Shown here piece after piece: positions 26,461 through 36,769 of a stretch of 64,000 nt of DNA. The stretch comes from Parahaliea maris (GTDB lineage Bacteria > Pseudomonadota > Gammaproteobacteria > Pseudomonadales > Halieaceae). Every line of letters begins with the position of its first letter. The stretch's first letter is position 1. The stretch lies in contig NZ_VRZA01000009.1 of assembly GCF_008064665.1 (NCBI RefSeq), forward strand, positions 78,015-142,014. The letters are read 5' to 3'. The notes under the pieces were generated by a model. It saw only the letters and a list, made by a program, of their open reading frames with translations, did no database searches and was not told the origin of the DNA. Made by a program: the position numbers and the translations under genes.

Positions 26461-28035
26461 ATGCTCAGCGACAGACTCAGCGTCTTTTTCTTCCTGCTAC
26501 TCGCCTCCGCAGCGGGCCTTTTCGCCTGGTGGGGACTGGGCTACACCGGTCACAGCAACACTCTGATCTTCCTGCTCGCCACCGCCTTCGGCCTGTTCAT
26601 GGCCTTCAACATCGGCGGTAACGACGTCGCCAATTCCTTCGGTACCAGCGTCGGTGCGGGCACCCTGACCATCAAGCAGGCGCTGGTGGTGGCCGCCATT
26701 TTCGAAGTCAGCGGTGCGCTGATCGCCGGTGGCGCGGTCACCGACACCATCCGCAAGGGCATTGTCGACCTCGGTACGCTCACCGCAGAGCCCGAGTTCA
26801 ACGTGATGGACTTCCTCTACATCATGATGTCGGCCCTGCTGGCTGCCGCCGTGTGGCTGCTGGTCGCCACCCGCCAGGGCTGGCCGGTGTCCACCACCCA
26901 CTCGATCATCGGCGGCATTGTCGGCAGCTCCATTGCCCTGGGCTGGGTAGCGGCCGGCATGGGAGAGGCCCTGAGCCTTGTGCACTGGAACCAGATTGGC
27001 ACGATCGCCATTTCCTGGGTCCTGTCGCCGGTGCTGGGGGGCCTGGGCTCCTACGTCATCTACTACTACATTCGCAAGCATATCCTCACCTACAACGAGA
27101 AGGCCCACGAACAGCTGCAGGCGCTGAAACAGCGCAAGAAGGATCTGCGCAAAGAGCACAAGACCATCACCGAGCGCATGACCGAGCTGCAGCAAATTGC
27201 CTACACCGGCGCCCTGGCGCGGGACGCCGCCAGCGCCCGCAGTATCGAAGACGCCAACGAAGACGACTTCGAGTCCGACTACTACAAGGAATTGCACCGC
27301 CTCGAGCGGGAAAAGGAAGACATCGACGCTCACAAGGCGCTGGTACTGTATGTACCGCTGGTCGCCGCCGCGGGCTCGATGATCATTACCGCCATGCTGC
27401 TGTACAAGGGCCTGAAAAATCTCAAGCTGGAGTCTACGGACCTGCAAAATGGCCTGATCGTGCTGATGGTCGCCGCGGCGGTGTGGATGGCGGTCTATAT
27501 CCTCGCCCGTACCCAGCGCAGCGGCTCGCTGGAAAAGTCCACCTTCCTGCTGTTCAGCTGGATGCAGGTGTTCACCGCGGCGGGCTTTGCCTTCAGCCAC
27601 GGCTCCAATGACATCGCCAATGCCATCGGGCCCTTTGCCGCCATTCTCGATGTCCTGCACAGCGGCGAGATCAACCCGAAAGCACCGGTACCCACCGCTG
27701 CCATGGTCACCTTCGGCGTCGCCCTGATCGCCGGCCTGTGGTTCATCGGCAAGGAAGTCATCCGCACTGTGGGTACCGAACTCACGCGCATGCACCCGGC
27801 CTCCGGCTTCACCGCCGAGCTGGCCGCCGCCAGCGTGGTGCTTATCGCCTCCACCCTGGGCCTGCCGGTGTCCAGCACCCACATCCTGGTGGGCGCCGTG
27901 CTGGGTATCGGCCTGGTCAATCGCTCCACCAACTGGAGCCTGATGAAGCCCATTGCCGCCGCCTGGGTGATCACCCTGCCCGCCGCCGCCTTGCTCAGCG
28001 CCGCCTGTTTCCTCCTGATGCGCGCGGTACTCTGA
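26461..28035 (+). CDS. PiT family inorganic phosphate transporter
   Basis: Inner-membrane symporter for inorganic phosphate of the PitA/PiT (Pho-4) family, 524 residues. The two family signatures are present in inverted-repeat halves: [16 protein letters not shown] (about residues 51-66) and [14 protein letters not shown] (about 380-393). Between them is a long charged, coiled-coil-like cytoplasmic loop (about residues 205-295). I chose ATG at 26461; the frame is open to 26392, but the added residues are not membrane-like. A low-affinity, constitutive role is usual for this family. Confidence 0.92.
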   Translation: MLSDRLSVFFFLLLASAAGLFAWWGLGYTGHSNTLIFLLATAFGLFMAFNIGGNDVANSFGTSVGAGTLTIKQALVVAAIFEVSGALIAGGAVTDTIRKGIVDLGTLTAEPEFNVMDFLYIMMSALLAAAVWLLVATRQGWPVSTTHSIIGGIVGSSIALGWVAAGMGEALSLVHWNQIGTIAISWVLSPVLGGLGSYVIYYYIRKHILTYNEKAHEQLQALKQRKKDLRKEHKTITERMTELQQIAYTGALARDAASARSIEDANEDDFESDYYKELHRLEREKEDIDAHKALVLYVPLVAAAGSMIITAMLLYKGLKNLKLESTDLQNGLIVLMVAAAVWMAVYILARTQRSGSLEKSTFLLFSWMQVFTAAGFAFSHGSNDIANAIGPFAAILDVLHSGEINPKAPVPTAAMVTFGVALIAGLWFIGKEVIRTVGTELTRMHPASGFTAELAAASVVLIASTLGLPVSSTHILVGAVLGIGLVNRSTNWSLMKPIAAAWVITLPAAALLSAACFLLMRAVL

Positions 28036-28160
28036 ACCGGGTTCTCACATTCTGCCGATTCATCCAGTCTGCAGTTGCCTCGGCGACAAATTCGTCTACC
28101 CTTCAGTGAACAGCGCGAACCGGACGCTCGCGCATGACTGCAATCGGGAGGGAATTTCGC

Positions 28161-28820
28161 ATGCAAGCAGTTCGATTAATCTGTGCGGCGGGGCTGGCGG
28201 GCCTGCTCGCCTCTGGCCTGGCGCTTGCCGCCGACCACACCGAGTCCCCCGCCGCTACCGCGGACCGACCTGCCGACATCGGTGACATCTACTTCTTCGA
28301 CCCCGGCGACACCGACGGCCGGCTGGTGGCAATGATCACCTACGGCGGCGGGTCGGATACCAGTGACCAGATGGACGCGGGCTTCTACTGTGACCGCGAC
28401 GTGCTGTACAGCTTCTACATCGACCGCGATGACAACGGCGACGGCGCCGGCTCGGTGGAACCGGACGTGCGTATCGACATCCGCATGGCCGAGCAGGCCG
28501 ACGGCAGTTGCACCGTACAACTGGAGAATGTACCCGGCGCCGGCGACAGCTTCAGCGGCACCGTGGCGGACAGCAACCGCATCTTCCAGAGCGCCAGCGG
28601 CCTCAACGCCTTCGTCGGCTCCACCGATGACCCCTTCTTCTTTGACTCCCAGGGCTTTAACGAAACCCTGAGTACCGGCACCGTGTCCTTCGACAGTACC
28701 CGGGACACCTTTGGTGGCCGCAACCTCAGCGCGATCGCCTTCGAGATCGATACCGCGGCACTGAGCAGCAGCCAGACCGTGTTCAAAGCCTGGGCCACTA
28801 CGGCCCGTATCGTCGAATAG
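28161..28820 (+). CDS. DUF4331-type secreted protein, N-terminal half
   Basis: A 219-residue exported protein with a signal peptide cleaved after LALA. The mature start ADHTESPAATADRPADIGDIYFFD is the hallmark of DUF4331 proteins, and the rest contains FYIDRDDNGDGAG, an acidic, possibly calcium-binding stretch. It lacks the C-terminal part of full-length family members, and the following gene carries sequence resembling that part. ATG at 28161 follows GGGAGGG. Function unknown; cell-envelope or extracellular location. Confidence 0.8.
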   Translation: MQAVRLICAAGLAGLLASGLALAADHTESPAATADRPADIGDIYFFDPGDTDGRLVAMITYGGGSDTSDQMDAGFYCDRDVLYSFYIDRDDNGDGAGSVEPDVRIDIRMAEQADGSCTVQLENVPGAGDSFSGTVADSNRIFQSASGLNAFVGSTDDPFFFDSQGFNETLSTGTVSFDSTRDTFGGRNLSAIAFEIDTAALSSSQTVFKAWATTARIVE

Positions 28821-28836
28821 TCAGGGAGGACTGCAC

Positions 28837-29541
28837 ATGGATCTGTCAAAACTGCTTTTGCTCGGTACACTGACCAGCAGCGTCCTCCTGGGCGCCTGTT
28901 CGGACAGCAGCGACTCCAGCCCCAACAACGGTGATGGCGACGGTGACGGCGGCGGCCCCGCACTGGTCGAAGTTCGCTCCAACCCCCCTAGCGATTACGC
29001 CCGGGTGGACCGCATGGGCCAGCCGGGCGTTGCCACGGCCCTGCTCCGCGGTGGCGGCCAGCCGATTCGCGATGGCGTGCCCGTGATCAACGATGCCGAC
29101 AACGAGCGCGACTCTTTCAACCAGGGCGATCCTTCCGGTGACGCCGACTTTGCCGGCGGCTTCGTCGACACGCTGATTTTCGTCAACAATGCCCTGGCGG
29201 ATGACCTCGACAGCCTCGGCCTGTCGCGCTGCGCGACCGGGCTACCCGGGGAAATCGACAGCGCCGATGACATCGGCGCCTGCATCAACGTCGCCGCGCC
29301 GGTGGTCATCCCCGATGTCGTGACCCTGGACACCAGCGCCCCCTCCTCCTGGCCGAACGGGCGCCACCCCGACGACCCGGTTATCGACCGGGTGCTGGCG
29401 GCGGTACTGCTCGACCTGGGCGTGCATCCGCTGGACCTGTTTGCCGACCTGCCACTGAACCCGCCGGGTAACGACGCCCGGGCGGACGACGTATCGCCGG
29501 CCAACTTCCCCTATCTCCGCGATCCCATCCCCATGCCGTAA
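28837..29541 (+). CDS. DUF4331-related lipoprotein, C-terminal half
   Basis: A 234-residue lipoprotein: the signal peptide ends in LGAC (Cys21), followed by a Ser/Asn/Gly/Asp-rich linker. The C-terminal segment WPNGRHPDDPVIDRVLAA with the ending NFPYLRDPIP is like the C-terminus of DUF4331 proteins. It begins 16 bp after the previous gene with GGGAGGA as ribosome binding site, so the pair is an operon and looks like one DUF4331 protein split in two, with the second half lipid-anchored. Confidence 0.75.
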   Translation: MDLSKLLLLGTLTSSVLLGACSDSSDSSPNNGDGDGDGGGPALVEVRSNPPSDYARVDRMGQPGVATALLRGGGQPIRDGVPVINDADNERDSFNQGDPSGDADFAGGFVDTLIFVNNALADDLDSLGLSRCATGLPGEIDSADDIGACINVAAPVVIPDVVTLDTSAPSSWPNGRHPDDPVIDRVLAAVLLDLGVHPLDLFADLPLNPPGNDARADDVSPANFPYLRDPIPMP

Positions 29542-29557
29542 CACTGGCGGGAGCGGT

Positions 29558-30796
29558 ATGAGGGACTACCTGAACCTCCTACGCCTCTGGGCGAGCCGGG
29601 GCCTGTGCGGCGCAATACTGCTGCTGAGCCTGCTCGCCTGTGCTCCGGAGGAGAACGCCACCCCCCTCGCCACATCCCAACCGGGGATGGAGCAATCGCC
29701 GGCCCCCGAAGCACCTGGTTACGCCCTCCTGCGCGCCCGCCAGGAGCGCCGCCTGGCAGCGCTGGAGCAAGACCTCAGTGAAAGCGCCGGGGCACGCGCC
29801 ACTGGGCCCGCTCGACGCCTGTTCGAGGGCTGGCTCTATCACGCCCGGCTGACCGGAGAACTGGCGGGCTTTGACCGCGCCGCTGCGGCACTAGCGGAGC
29901 TCAAACAACGCACTCGCGGCGAGCCACCCTGCCGCGAGCAGGCGGAACTGGCACTGGCGAGCCACCAGATCGAGGCGGCAGCCACGGCCCTGAGCGCCTG
30001 CCCCGGCACCGACAATCGCGACCTCCTGATCGATATTGATTACTACCGCGGTGACTACCAGCGCGCAATCACCCAGGCCGTCAACCTGCTGGAGGAGCGC
30101 AATCTACCGGCGGACTATATTCGCCTGGCCCGCCTGCGCCAGGGTACCGGTTCATCGCGGGAGGCGGATGCCCTGCTCGAAGCGGCGGAGCAGCGCTACC
30201 ACAACGACAACCCCCACCAGATCGCCTGGTTTCGCTTGCAGCGGGGAATACTCGCCCTCGAGCGCGGCGAGCACGAGCGGGCGCGGGCCCTGTTCCGCCG
30301 GGCCGATGCCGCCCTGCCAGGCTGGTGGTTGGTAGAGGAACACCTGGCCGAGGTATCCCTGTTGCTGGGCGATACCGCGACCGCCGTAGCGCTCTATGAC
30401 AAGGTCATTGCCGACACCGGAAACCCCCAGTTCATTGCTGCCCGGGCGGAAATTGATCGCTCCCGGGGGCGCGAGAGCGAAGCCCAACAGGCACTGGAAC
30501 AGGCCAGGGTCATGCTGAACGAGCGTCTGCAGCAACACCCCGCCGCCTTTACCGGTCACGCCGTGGATTTTTTCCTCACTTACGGCCCTCCCTCCCAGGC
30601 CCTGAACCTGGCACGAGCGGATTACCAGCAACGGCCCTACGGCAACGCCGCAACCCACCTCGCCACGGCACTGCGCCAGGCCGGCGCCCCCGAGGAAGCC
30701 CTGCAGGTGCTGCTGCCGCAACTGGAAGCCGGCTGGGCCACTCCCCAGGCACGGGAGGAACTCGACCTGATACGGGATGCCCTCGAACTTAACTGA
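29558..30796 (+). CDS. Tetratricopeptide-repeat lipoprotein
   Basis: A 412-residue lipoprotein: the signal peptide ends in LLAC (Cys28). From about residue 150 the sequence is a series of TPR-like helix pairs (for example YYRGDYQRAITQAVNLLEE, RGILALERGEHERARALFRR and GDTATAVALYDKVIA). Such proteins scaffold other envelope proteins. It is third in the operon with the DUF4331 pair (16-bp gap, GGGAG ribosome binding site), so it probably works with them. The exact role is unknown. Confidence 0.82.
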   Translation: MRDYLNLLRLWASRGLCGAILLLSLLACAPEENATPLATSQPGMEQSPAPEAPGYALLRARQERRLAALEQDLSESAGARATGPARRLFEGWLYHARLTGELAGFDRAAAALAELKQRTRGEPPCREQAELALASHQIEAAATALSACPGTDNRDLLIDIDYYRGDYQRAITQAVNLLEERNLPADYIRLARLRQGTGSSREADALLEAAEQRYHNDNPHQIAWFRLQRGILALERGEHERARALFRRADAALPGWWLVEEHLAEVSLLLGDTATAVALYDKVIADTGNPQFIAARAEIDRSRGRESEAQQALEQARVMLNERLQQHPAAFTGHAVDFFLTYGPPSQALNLARADYQQRPYGNAATHLATALRQAGAPEEALQVLLPQLEAGWATPQAREELDLIRDALELN

Positions 30797-30806
30797 ACAG
30801 AACTGA

Positions 30807-31751
30807 TCAGTCGCCTGCGGCCTGCCGCCCCACCAGGCGCAGGTGGGGAATGATTTTATCCAGCTCGTTGGCGCTGCGCGCCACCGCCTTGTTGTCGAAC
30901 CCCGGCTCGGCGTAAAACAGAATGGCATCACTGCCCCCCGAGTCGACCACGTAGCCCCCATAGCGCTGCAGCGTTTTGGCGATCAGGATCGCCAGCGGCT
31001 GCTCCAGCAGGGCCTCGACCTCCAGTTCAGGCGGCAGGGCCAACAGGGCACCCATCGGGATACTGCCGCCGTAGTTTGCTTCGCTGTTGTCGTCCTCGCT
31101 GGTCGCCGGCGCGACGTAGCCGGACTTGAGGAAATTGAGACTCAGGGCCACCGCCAAAGCATGCCGGGCGACACCCTGCTCCAGTTCCCATTGCCGCAGC
31201 AGGCCACCCACGGCCGAACCACCATAAGCCCGGGTACCGATGTGTCGCCCCGCCTGCTCGGCAACCCCCAACCCGGCGGCCTCCACCCTTCGATAGATAT
31301 TGGCCTGCCCCGGCTGCTCGAAGCGAAAGAATTCGTGAATGGTGGTTCGATCCGCTGACATTACCGTCAGGTGCCCGTCGGTCCCCTCTGCCGGGAGAGC
31401 GCCCTCGGGGACCGGGGCCATCACGTAGGCCTGGAGCTTGCGGATATAGATCGGCCGCTCAGGAACCTCTGCGCCCGCCAGGTAAAAAGGAATGGACCAG
31501 CTGTTACTGTTGATGTGAACGTGTGCGTCCTCACCCAGGTCCAGGCGCGACCAGCCATGCCGGTCAGTGTCAGGGGCCTGTACCAGCGGGGTGTTCCAGG
31601 GGGACTGGTCGGAAAAGGGTCGCAGGTAATAGTCGGGTCCTGCCGGCGCGGCCAGTGCCTGCGCCGCTGCGGCGAGCAGGACTGCACAGCGGCATACGCT
31701 ACTCAGGCAAGACCATAGGCTCTGCCAACCCGGTGTCGGCGCGGTGTGCAA
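30807..31751 (-). CDS. Secreted protein of unknown function with SPWNTP motif
   Basis: A 314-residue exported protein with a signal peptide of about 35 residues ending ALAAPAG. The mature part starts YYLRPFSDQSPWNTPLVQ and contains GTRAYGGSAVGGLLRQWEL and GYVVDSGGSDAILFYAEPG. I have the impression of a bacterial secreted-protein family with this SPWN start, but I cannot name it or assign a fold or activity. The start is TTG at 31751, with GGAGG five bases upstream; there is no nearby ATG. It converges with the TPR lipoprotein gene, 10 bp apart. Confidence 0.65.
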   Translation of the reverse strand: MHTAPTPGWQSLWSCLSSVCRCAVLLAAAAQALAAPAGPDYYLRPFSDQSPWNTPLVQAPDTDRHGWSRLDLGEDAHVHINSNSWSIPFYLAGAEVPERPIYIRKLQAYVMAPVPEGALPAEGTDGHLTVMSADRTTIHEFFRFEQPGQANIYRRVEAAGLGVAEQAGRHIGTRAYGGSAVGGLLRQWELEQGVARHALAVALSLNFLKSGYVAPATSEDDNSEANYGGSIPMGALLALPPELEVEALLEQPLAILIAKTLQRYGGYVVDSGGSDAILFYAEPGFDNKAVARSANELDKIIPHLRLVGRQAAGD

Positions 31752-31873
31752 AGGGGCCTCCAGGGGGGATTCGAGGCCAAGATACTACCCACCCGGACAG
31801 CTGCAGACCAAGGCCCCACAGACCCCTTTGGGTGAATACGGTTACGGTTGGCCAGCCGGCCTCACCGAAACGC

Positions 31874-32428
31874 TCATTGCTGCGCCAGCAGGGATCCCTC
31901 GGCGCAGTGACGGAGCAGCAGGGTCTGTGATGCCGCGTCCACCGCAAATGGCCCGGACCGTCCCAGAGCCGTCAGACCCAGCAGGTTACGGCCGCCACGA
32001 TCCATCACCGCCAGTTCCAGTGGCCCGAGATCGCAGGTCGCGCCGAGCCGAAACTCTTCCACCGAGTACACCTGGACAGGCTCGATGCGATTGTCCGCGA
32101 GGCGCAATGCCACCCGGCGCACGGCGCGCAGAGCGCCCCTGTCTTGCAGTTGCTCGAACAGGTCGCGACTGATGGTGGCCATGCCGGCACCCGTGTCCAG
32201 CAGGAATTGGGCACTGGCTCCGCCGACCTCGGCGGTGACCATCAGCGTACCGCCGCCACTGGGCTCCAGGGGAATCTCCACAGGAAAGTCCAACGCCTGA
32301 GCCGGCAAAGACAGGACCGGCAGGGACAGGGACAGCAAACTGGCGGCCAACACCAACCAGTGCCTGACTGCACGGCTTGCTTTCGTGTCACCCGGTTGTG
32401 GGGAACCGGGCAGGGGGTGACGGTTCAT
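31874..32428 (-). CDS. Retropepsin-like aspartic protease, exported
   Basis: A 184-residue protein with an N-terminal signal or anchor (about residues 20-46, ending LPAQA) and a clan AA aspartic protease domain. The catalytic motif FLLDTGAGMATI is near residue 75 and NLLGLTALG near residue 145 matches the second conserved stretch of single-domain retropepsin-like bacterial proteases, which act as dimers. The periplasmic substrate is unknown. ATG at 32428 has AGAGGTG upstream. It is divergent from the small secreted protein gene at 32819. Confidence 0.8.
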   Translation of the reverse strand: MNRHPLPGSPQPGDTKASRAVRHWLVLAASLLSLSLPVLSLPAQALDFPVEIPLEPSGGGTLMVTAEVGGASAQFLLDTGAGMATISRDLFEQLQDRGALRAVRRVALRLADNRIEPVQVYSVEEFRLGATCDLGPLELAVMDRGGRNLLGLTALGRSGPFAVDAASQTLLLRHCAEGSLLAQQ

Positions 32429-32818
32429 GGTGCCGCACCTCTGTGTTATTAGCGTTTTTTAACTCAAGCAAAAGCTGTACCACTGCCCGGGAGCCGATAG
32501 ATACTGGCCCGGGGCGCAGCGGCAAACCACCGAAAGCGCACTATTGGTGCTCGCGCGCCCACTTCTGGTGCAATCAGGCATTAGCGTCCAGGCCTTCCCA
32601 GTCCATCCATACGCGACGGCACCATGCGTCCACGCCCCCGCCTTATCACTTTTATTGACCCGCAAATTCAGGGAAATCTATTAGAAAACAACCCACTTAC
32701 AGGATATCGTGGCGGTCCCGCTCGGCAGTGACACTGCCGTTAATACGACCCCTTGTGAACCACCAGCCAGGCAGCAGACCGGGCCCCGGATCACAAAATT
32801 AGTGCAAGGAGATTGTGC
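32429..32818. other. Divergent intergenic region with a palindromic operator candidate
   Basis: This 390-bp region lies between the minus-strand protease gene and the plus-strand small secreted gene. It contains a 17-bp palindrome CGGCAGTGACACTGCCG at 32723-32739 (8-bp arms, one central base) and a possible promoter with TTGACC at 32655-32660 and TATTAG at 32679-32684. Nothing else is recognisable. Confidence 0.45.
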
Positions 32819-33076
32819 ATGCGCACTCTACTACTCACTCTGGCCGCCCTGTCCCTGTCTGTATCCGGTGCGGCACAGGCCTCCGACAACGCTGGCACTG
32901 ACGCCGGCGCAGAACGTACCGTCCGCATCCAGCAGGTGGAAATGAAAGGCAAACCGCCGTTCAAGCGCGACGTGGAAGTGCTCGAAATCAGCGACGCTGC
33001 GGCTATCGAGGAATCGACCCAGGCGCAAAAAAGCCGCTCACCCAAGGGCCGCCCGCCGCTGGCCCGCTTCCGCTAA
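32819..33076 (+). CDS. Small secreted protein of unknown function
   Basis: An 85-residue protein with a clear signal peptide (MRTLLLTLAALSLSVSGAAQA) and a charged, probably unstructured mature part rich in Lys, Arg and Glu, ending PKGRPPLARFR. ATG at 32819 is preceded by AAGGAG at good spacing; a TTG two codons earlier is less likely. A 9-bp hairpin follows the stop. Family not recognised. Confidence 0.65.
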   Translation: MRTLLLTLAALSLSVSGAAQASDNAGTDAGAERTVRIQQVEMKGKPPFKRDVEVLEISDAAAIEESTQAQKSRSPKGRPPLARFR

Positions 33077-33083
33077 AACCTTT

Positions 33084-33126
33084 CGGCTGCCCACCAACCG
33101 AACGTCCTTTCTCCGGCGGGCAGCCG
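33084..33126 (+). terminator. Hairpin after the small secreted gene
   Basis: CGGCTGCCC (33084-33092) pairs with GGGCAGCCG (33118-33126), a 9-bp stem 7 bp after the stop codon, with a 25-nt loop. There is no strong T-run. The left arm is part of a 17-bp string that also occurs at 13444-13460. Confidence 0.4.
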
Positions 33127-33353
33127 GATTCTCCACCTCCAGCCCTCCTCAACACAGCCCGCGAACGCCGCAACGGGCACTATTGCCCCTCTGAATAGCC
33201 AACATAAGCCAATCTCTTGTGTTCGCTGTCAACATACTGGTTCACGACTCCTCGCCACCCCGCTACAATAGGCGCCCCTCGGGCCAGCCACGGGCTTCCA
33301 TCACCCCTATTGGCCGAACCCATCCACCCGTCTCAGCAACACAGGACAGTGAC

Positions 33354-35501
33354 ATGATCTATCAGAGCGACGCGCTCACGGTGACCCGCCTCGAAGGCGA
33401 CATCGCCGAGCTGCATTTCGATCTACAGGGCGAATCCGTCAACAAGTTCGACCAGAACACCGTGACCCACCTGACCGCGGCACTGGACGCCATCGAGGCG
33501 GAACAGGGCCTGCAGGGGCTGCTGGTCACCAGCGGCAAGCCCGTGTTCATCGTGGGCGCCGATATTACCGAATTCACCGGCCTGTTCGGTGCGGGCGCCG
33601 ACGAGATCAAGGGCTTCACCGGCCTCAACAACGCCAACTTCAACCGCCTGCAGAACCTGCCCTATCCCAGCGTGGTCGCCATCAATGGCTTCGCCCTGGG
33701 GGGTGGATTTGAGATCTGCCTGGCCTGTGACTTCCGCGTCATGAGCACCGTCGCCAAGGTCGGCCTGCCGGAAACCAAACTCGGCATCCTGCCAGGCTGG
33801 GGCGGCACCGTGCGCCTGCCGCGCATCATCGGTGTCGACGAGGCCGTCATGTGGATTGCCACCGCCGGTGAAAAGCGCCCCGACGCTGCCCTCAAGGCGG
33901 GTGCCGTCGACGCCGTCGCCGCACCGGAGCAACTGCGCGAGGTGGCCCTGACCACCCTGAACAACGCCATTGCCGGCCAACTGGACTACGCCGCGCGCCG
34001 CGCCCAGAAGAGCAGCCCCCTGCCGCTCAACGATACCGAGGCGATGATGACCTTCTTCACCATCAAGCAGATGGTGGCGCAGCAGGCTGGCCGCAACTAC
34101 CCGGCGCCGGTGAAAGTCGTCGACGTGATCGAGCAGGCCCGCGGCATGGACCTGGAAGGCGCCCTGGAGGTGGAAGCCGCCGGTTTCGCCGAGCTGGCCG
34201 TAACCCCGGTGGCCGCCGCCCTGGTGGGCGTGTTCCTGAGCGACCAGCTGCTGGGCAAGAAAGCCAGGGGCTGGGAAAAGCAGGCCGATAAAAAAGTGGA
34301 GCAAGCCGCGGTACTGGGCGCCGGCATCATGGGCGGCGGTATCGCCTACCAGAGCGCCTACAAAGGCGTGCCGATCAAGATGAAGGACATCAACCAGGCC
34401 GGCCTGGACCTGGGCCTGCGCGAGGCTAACAAACTGCTGTCCAAGCAGGTGGATCGCGGCCGCATGACCCCTTCGAAGATGGGCGAAGTGCTGAGCAGCA
34501 TCGACCCGACCCTCACCTACGGCGGTTTCGACAATGTCGACATCGTGGTGGAAGCCGTGGTCGAGAACCCCAAGGTCAAGCACGCGGTACTGGCCGAGAC
34601 CGAGAAGCAGATCGGCCCGGATACCGTGCTGGCCTCCAACACCTCCACCATCTCCATCGACTTCCTGGCGGAAGCGCTGGAGCGTCCGGAAAACTTCTGT
34701 GGCATGCACTTCTTCAACCCCGTGCACGCGATGCCGCTGGTGGAAGTCATCCGCGGCGAGAAAACCTCAGATACCGCCGTGGCCCGCACCGTGGCCTACG
34801 CCAACAAGATGGGCAAGAAGGCGGTCGTGGTGAAGGACTGCCCCGGGTTCCTGGTGAACCGGGTACTGTTCCCCTACTTCGACGGCTTCTCCAAGCTGGT
34901 CCGCGACGGCGCCGACTTCCAGGCCGTGGACAAGGTCATGGAGCGCTGGGGCTGGCCGATGGGCCCGGCCTACCTGATGGACGTGGTCGGCATCGACACC
35001 GGTGTTCACGCTGCCGAGGTCATGGCAGAGGGCTTCCCCGACCGCATGAAACTGGACTTCAAGACCGCCACCGAGGTGATGTTCGAGAACCAGCGCCTGG
35101 GCCAGAAGAACGGTATCGGCTTCTATGAGTACATCGCCGACAAGCGTGGCAAGCCAAAGAAAACCGCTGTGGAAAGCACCTATGAGCTGATCGCCCCGGT
35201 TGCCGGTGAGCGCACCGAGTTCTCCGACGAGGACATCGTCGCCCGCATGATGCTGCCGATGGCCACTGAACTGGCGCGCTGCCTGGAAGAGGGTATCGTG
35301 GAAACCCCCGCCGAGGCCGACCTGGCCCTGCTCTACGGCCTGGGCTTCCCGCCCTTCCGCGGCGGTGTGTTCCGCTGGATGGATACCGTGGGCCTCGAGT
35401 TCATTGCCGCCGCCAGCGAAAAATTCGCCCACCTCGGCAAGAGCTACGAGCTGACGGATGGCATGAAAGCCAAACTTGCCGACGGCACCACCTACTACTA
35501 A
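33354..35501 (+). CDS. fadB: Fatty acid oxidation complex alpha subunit FadB
   Basis: Bifunctional enoyl-CoA hydratase/3-hydroxyacyl-CoA dehydrogenase of beta-oxidation, forming an alpha2beta2 complex with FadA. The 715-residue length equals that of pseudomonad FadB. The hydratase domain (1-190) has [17 protein letters not shown] and [15 protein letters not shown] with the catalytic Glu residues. The dehydrogenase domain starts with [15 protein letters not shown] (about 317-331) and has the catalytic His in [15 protein letters not shown] near residue 450. I chose ATG at 33354, where the family begins; the frame is open to 33219. fadA follows after 18 bp. Confidence 0.96.
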   Translation: MIYQSDALTVTRLEGDIAELHFDLQGESVNKFDQNTVTHLTAALDAIEAEQGLQGLLVTSGKPVFIVGADITEFTGLFGAGADEIKGFTGLNNANFNRLQNLPYPSVVAINGFALGGGFEICLACDFRVMSTVAKVGLPETKLGILPGWGGTVRLPRIIGVDEAVMWIATAGEKRPDAALKAGAVDAVAAPEQLREVALTTLNNAIAGQLDYAARRAQKSSPLPLNDTEAMMTFFTIKQMVAQQAGRNYPAPVKVVDVIEQARGMDLEGALEVEAAGFAELAVTPVAAALVGVFLSDQLLGKKARGWEKQADKKVEQAAVLGAGIMGGGIAYQSAYKGVPIKMKDINQAGLDLGLREANKLLSKQVDRGRMTPSKMGEVLSSIDPTLTYGGFDNVDIVVEAVVENPKVKHAVLAETEKQIGPDTVLASNTSTISIDFLAEALERPENFCGMHFFNPVHAMPLVEVIRGEKTSDTAVARTVAYANKMGKKAVVVKDCPGFLVNRVLFPYFDGFSKLVRDGADFQAVDKVMERWGWPMGPAYLMDVVGIDTGVHAAEVMAEGFPDRMKLDFKTATEVMFENQRLGQKNGIGFYEYIADKRGKPKKTAVESTYELIAPVAGERTEFSDEDIVARMMLPMATELARCLEEGIVETPAEADLALLYGLGFPPFRGGVFRWMDTVGLEFIAAASEKFAHLGKSYELTDGMKAKLADGTTYY

Positions 35502-36695
<1,194 letters not shown>

Positions 36696-36716
36696 GACTC
36701 TCTGTAAAAACCCTCT

Positions 36717-36741
36717 CCAGCCGGCCCCCCGGGCCGGCTGG
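36717..36741. terminator. Hairpin between fadA and LuxR-type gene
   Basis: CCAGCCGGCC and GGCCGGCTGG form a perfect 10-bp stem around a 5-nt loop, 21 bp after the fadA stop and before the convergent LuxR-type gene. AAAAA precedes it, giving a U-run for the minus-strand transcript, so it probably serves both directions. Confidence 0.6.
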
Positions 36742-36769
36742 CCCCACCGCTTTCCTACCAGTTCCTCTA

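Noticed and set aside
28161..29541. A frameshift breaking one DUF4331 gene
   Set aside because: Each half has its own ribosome binding site and signal peptide, and the second has a lipobox, so two real genes are more likely.
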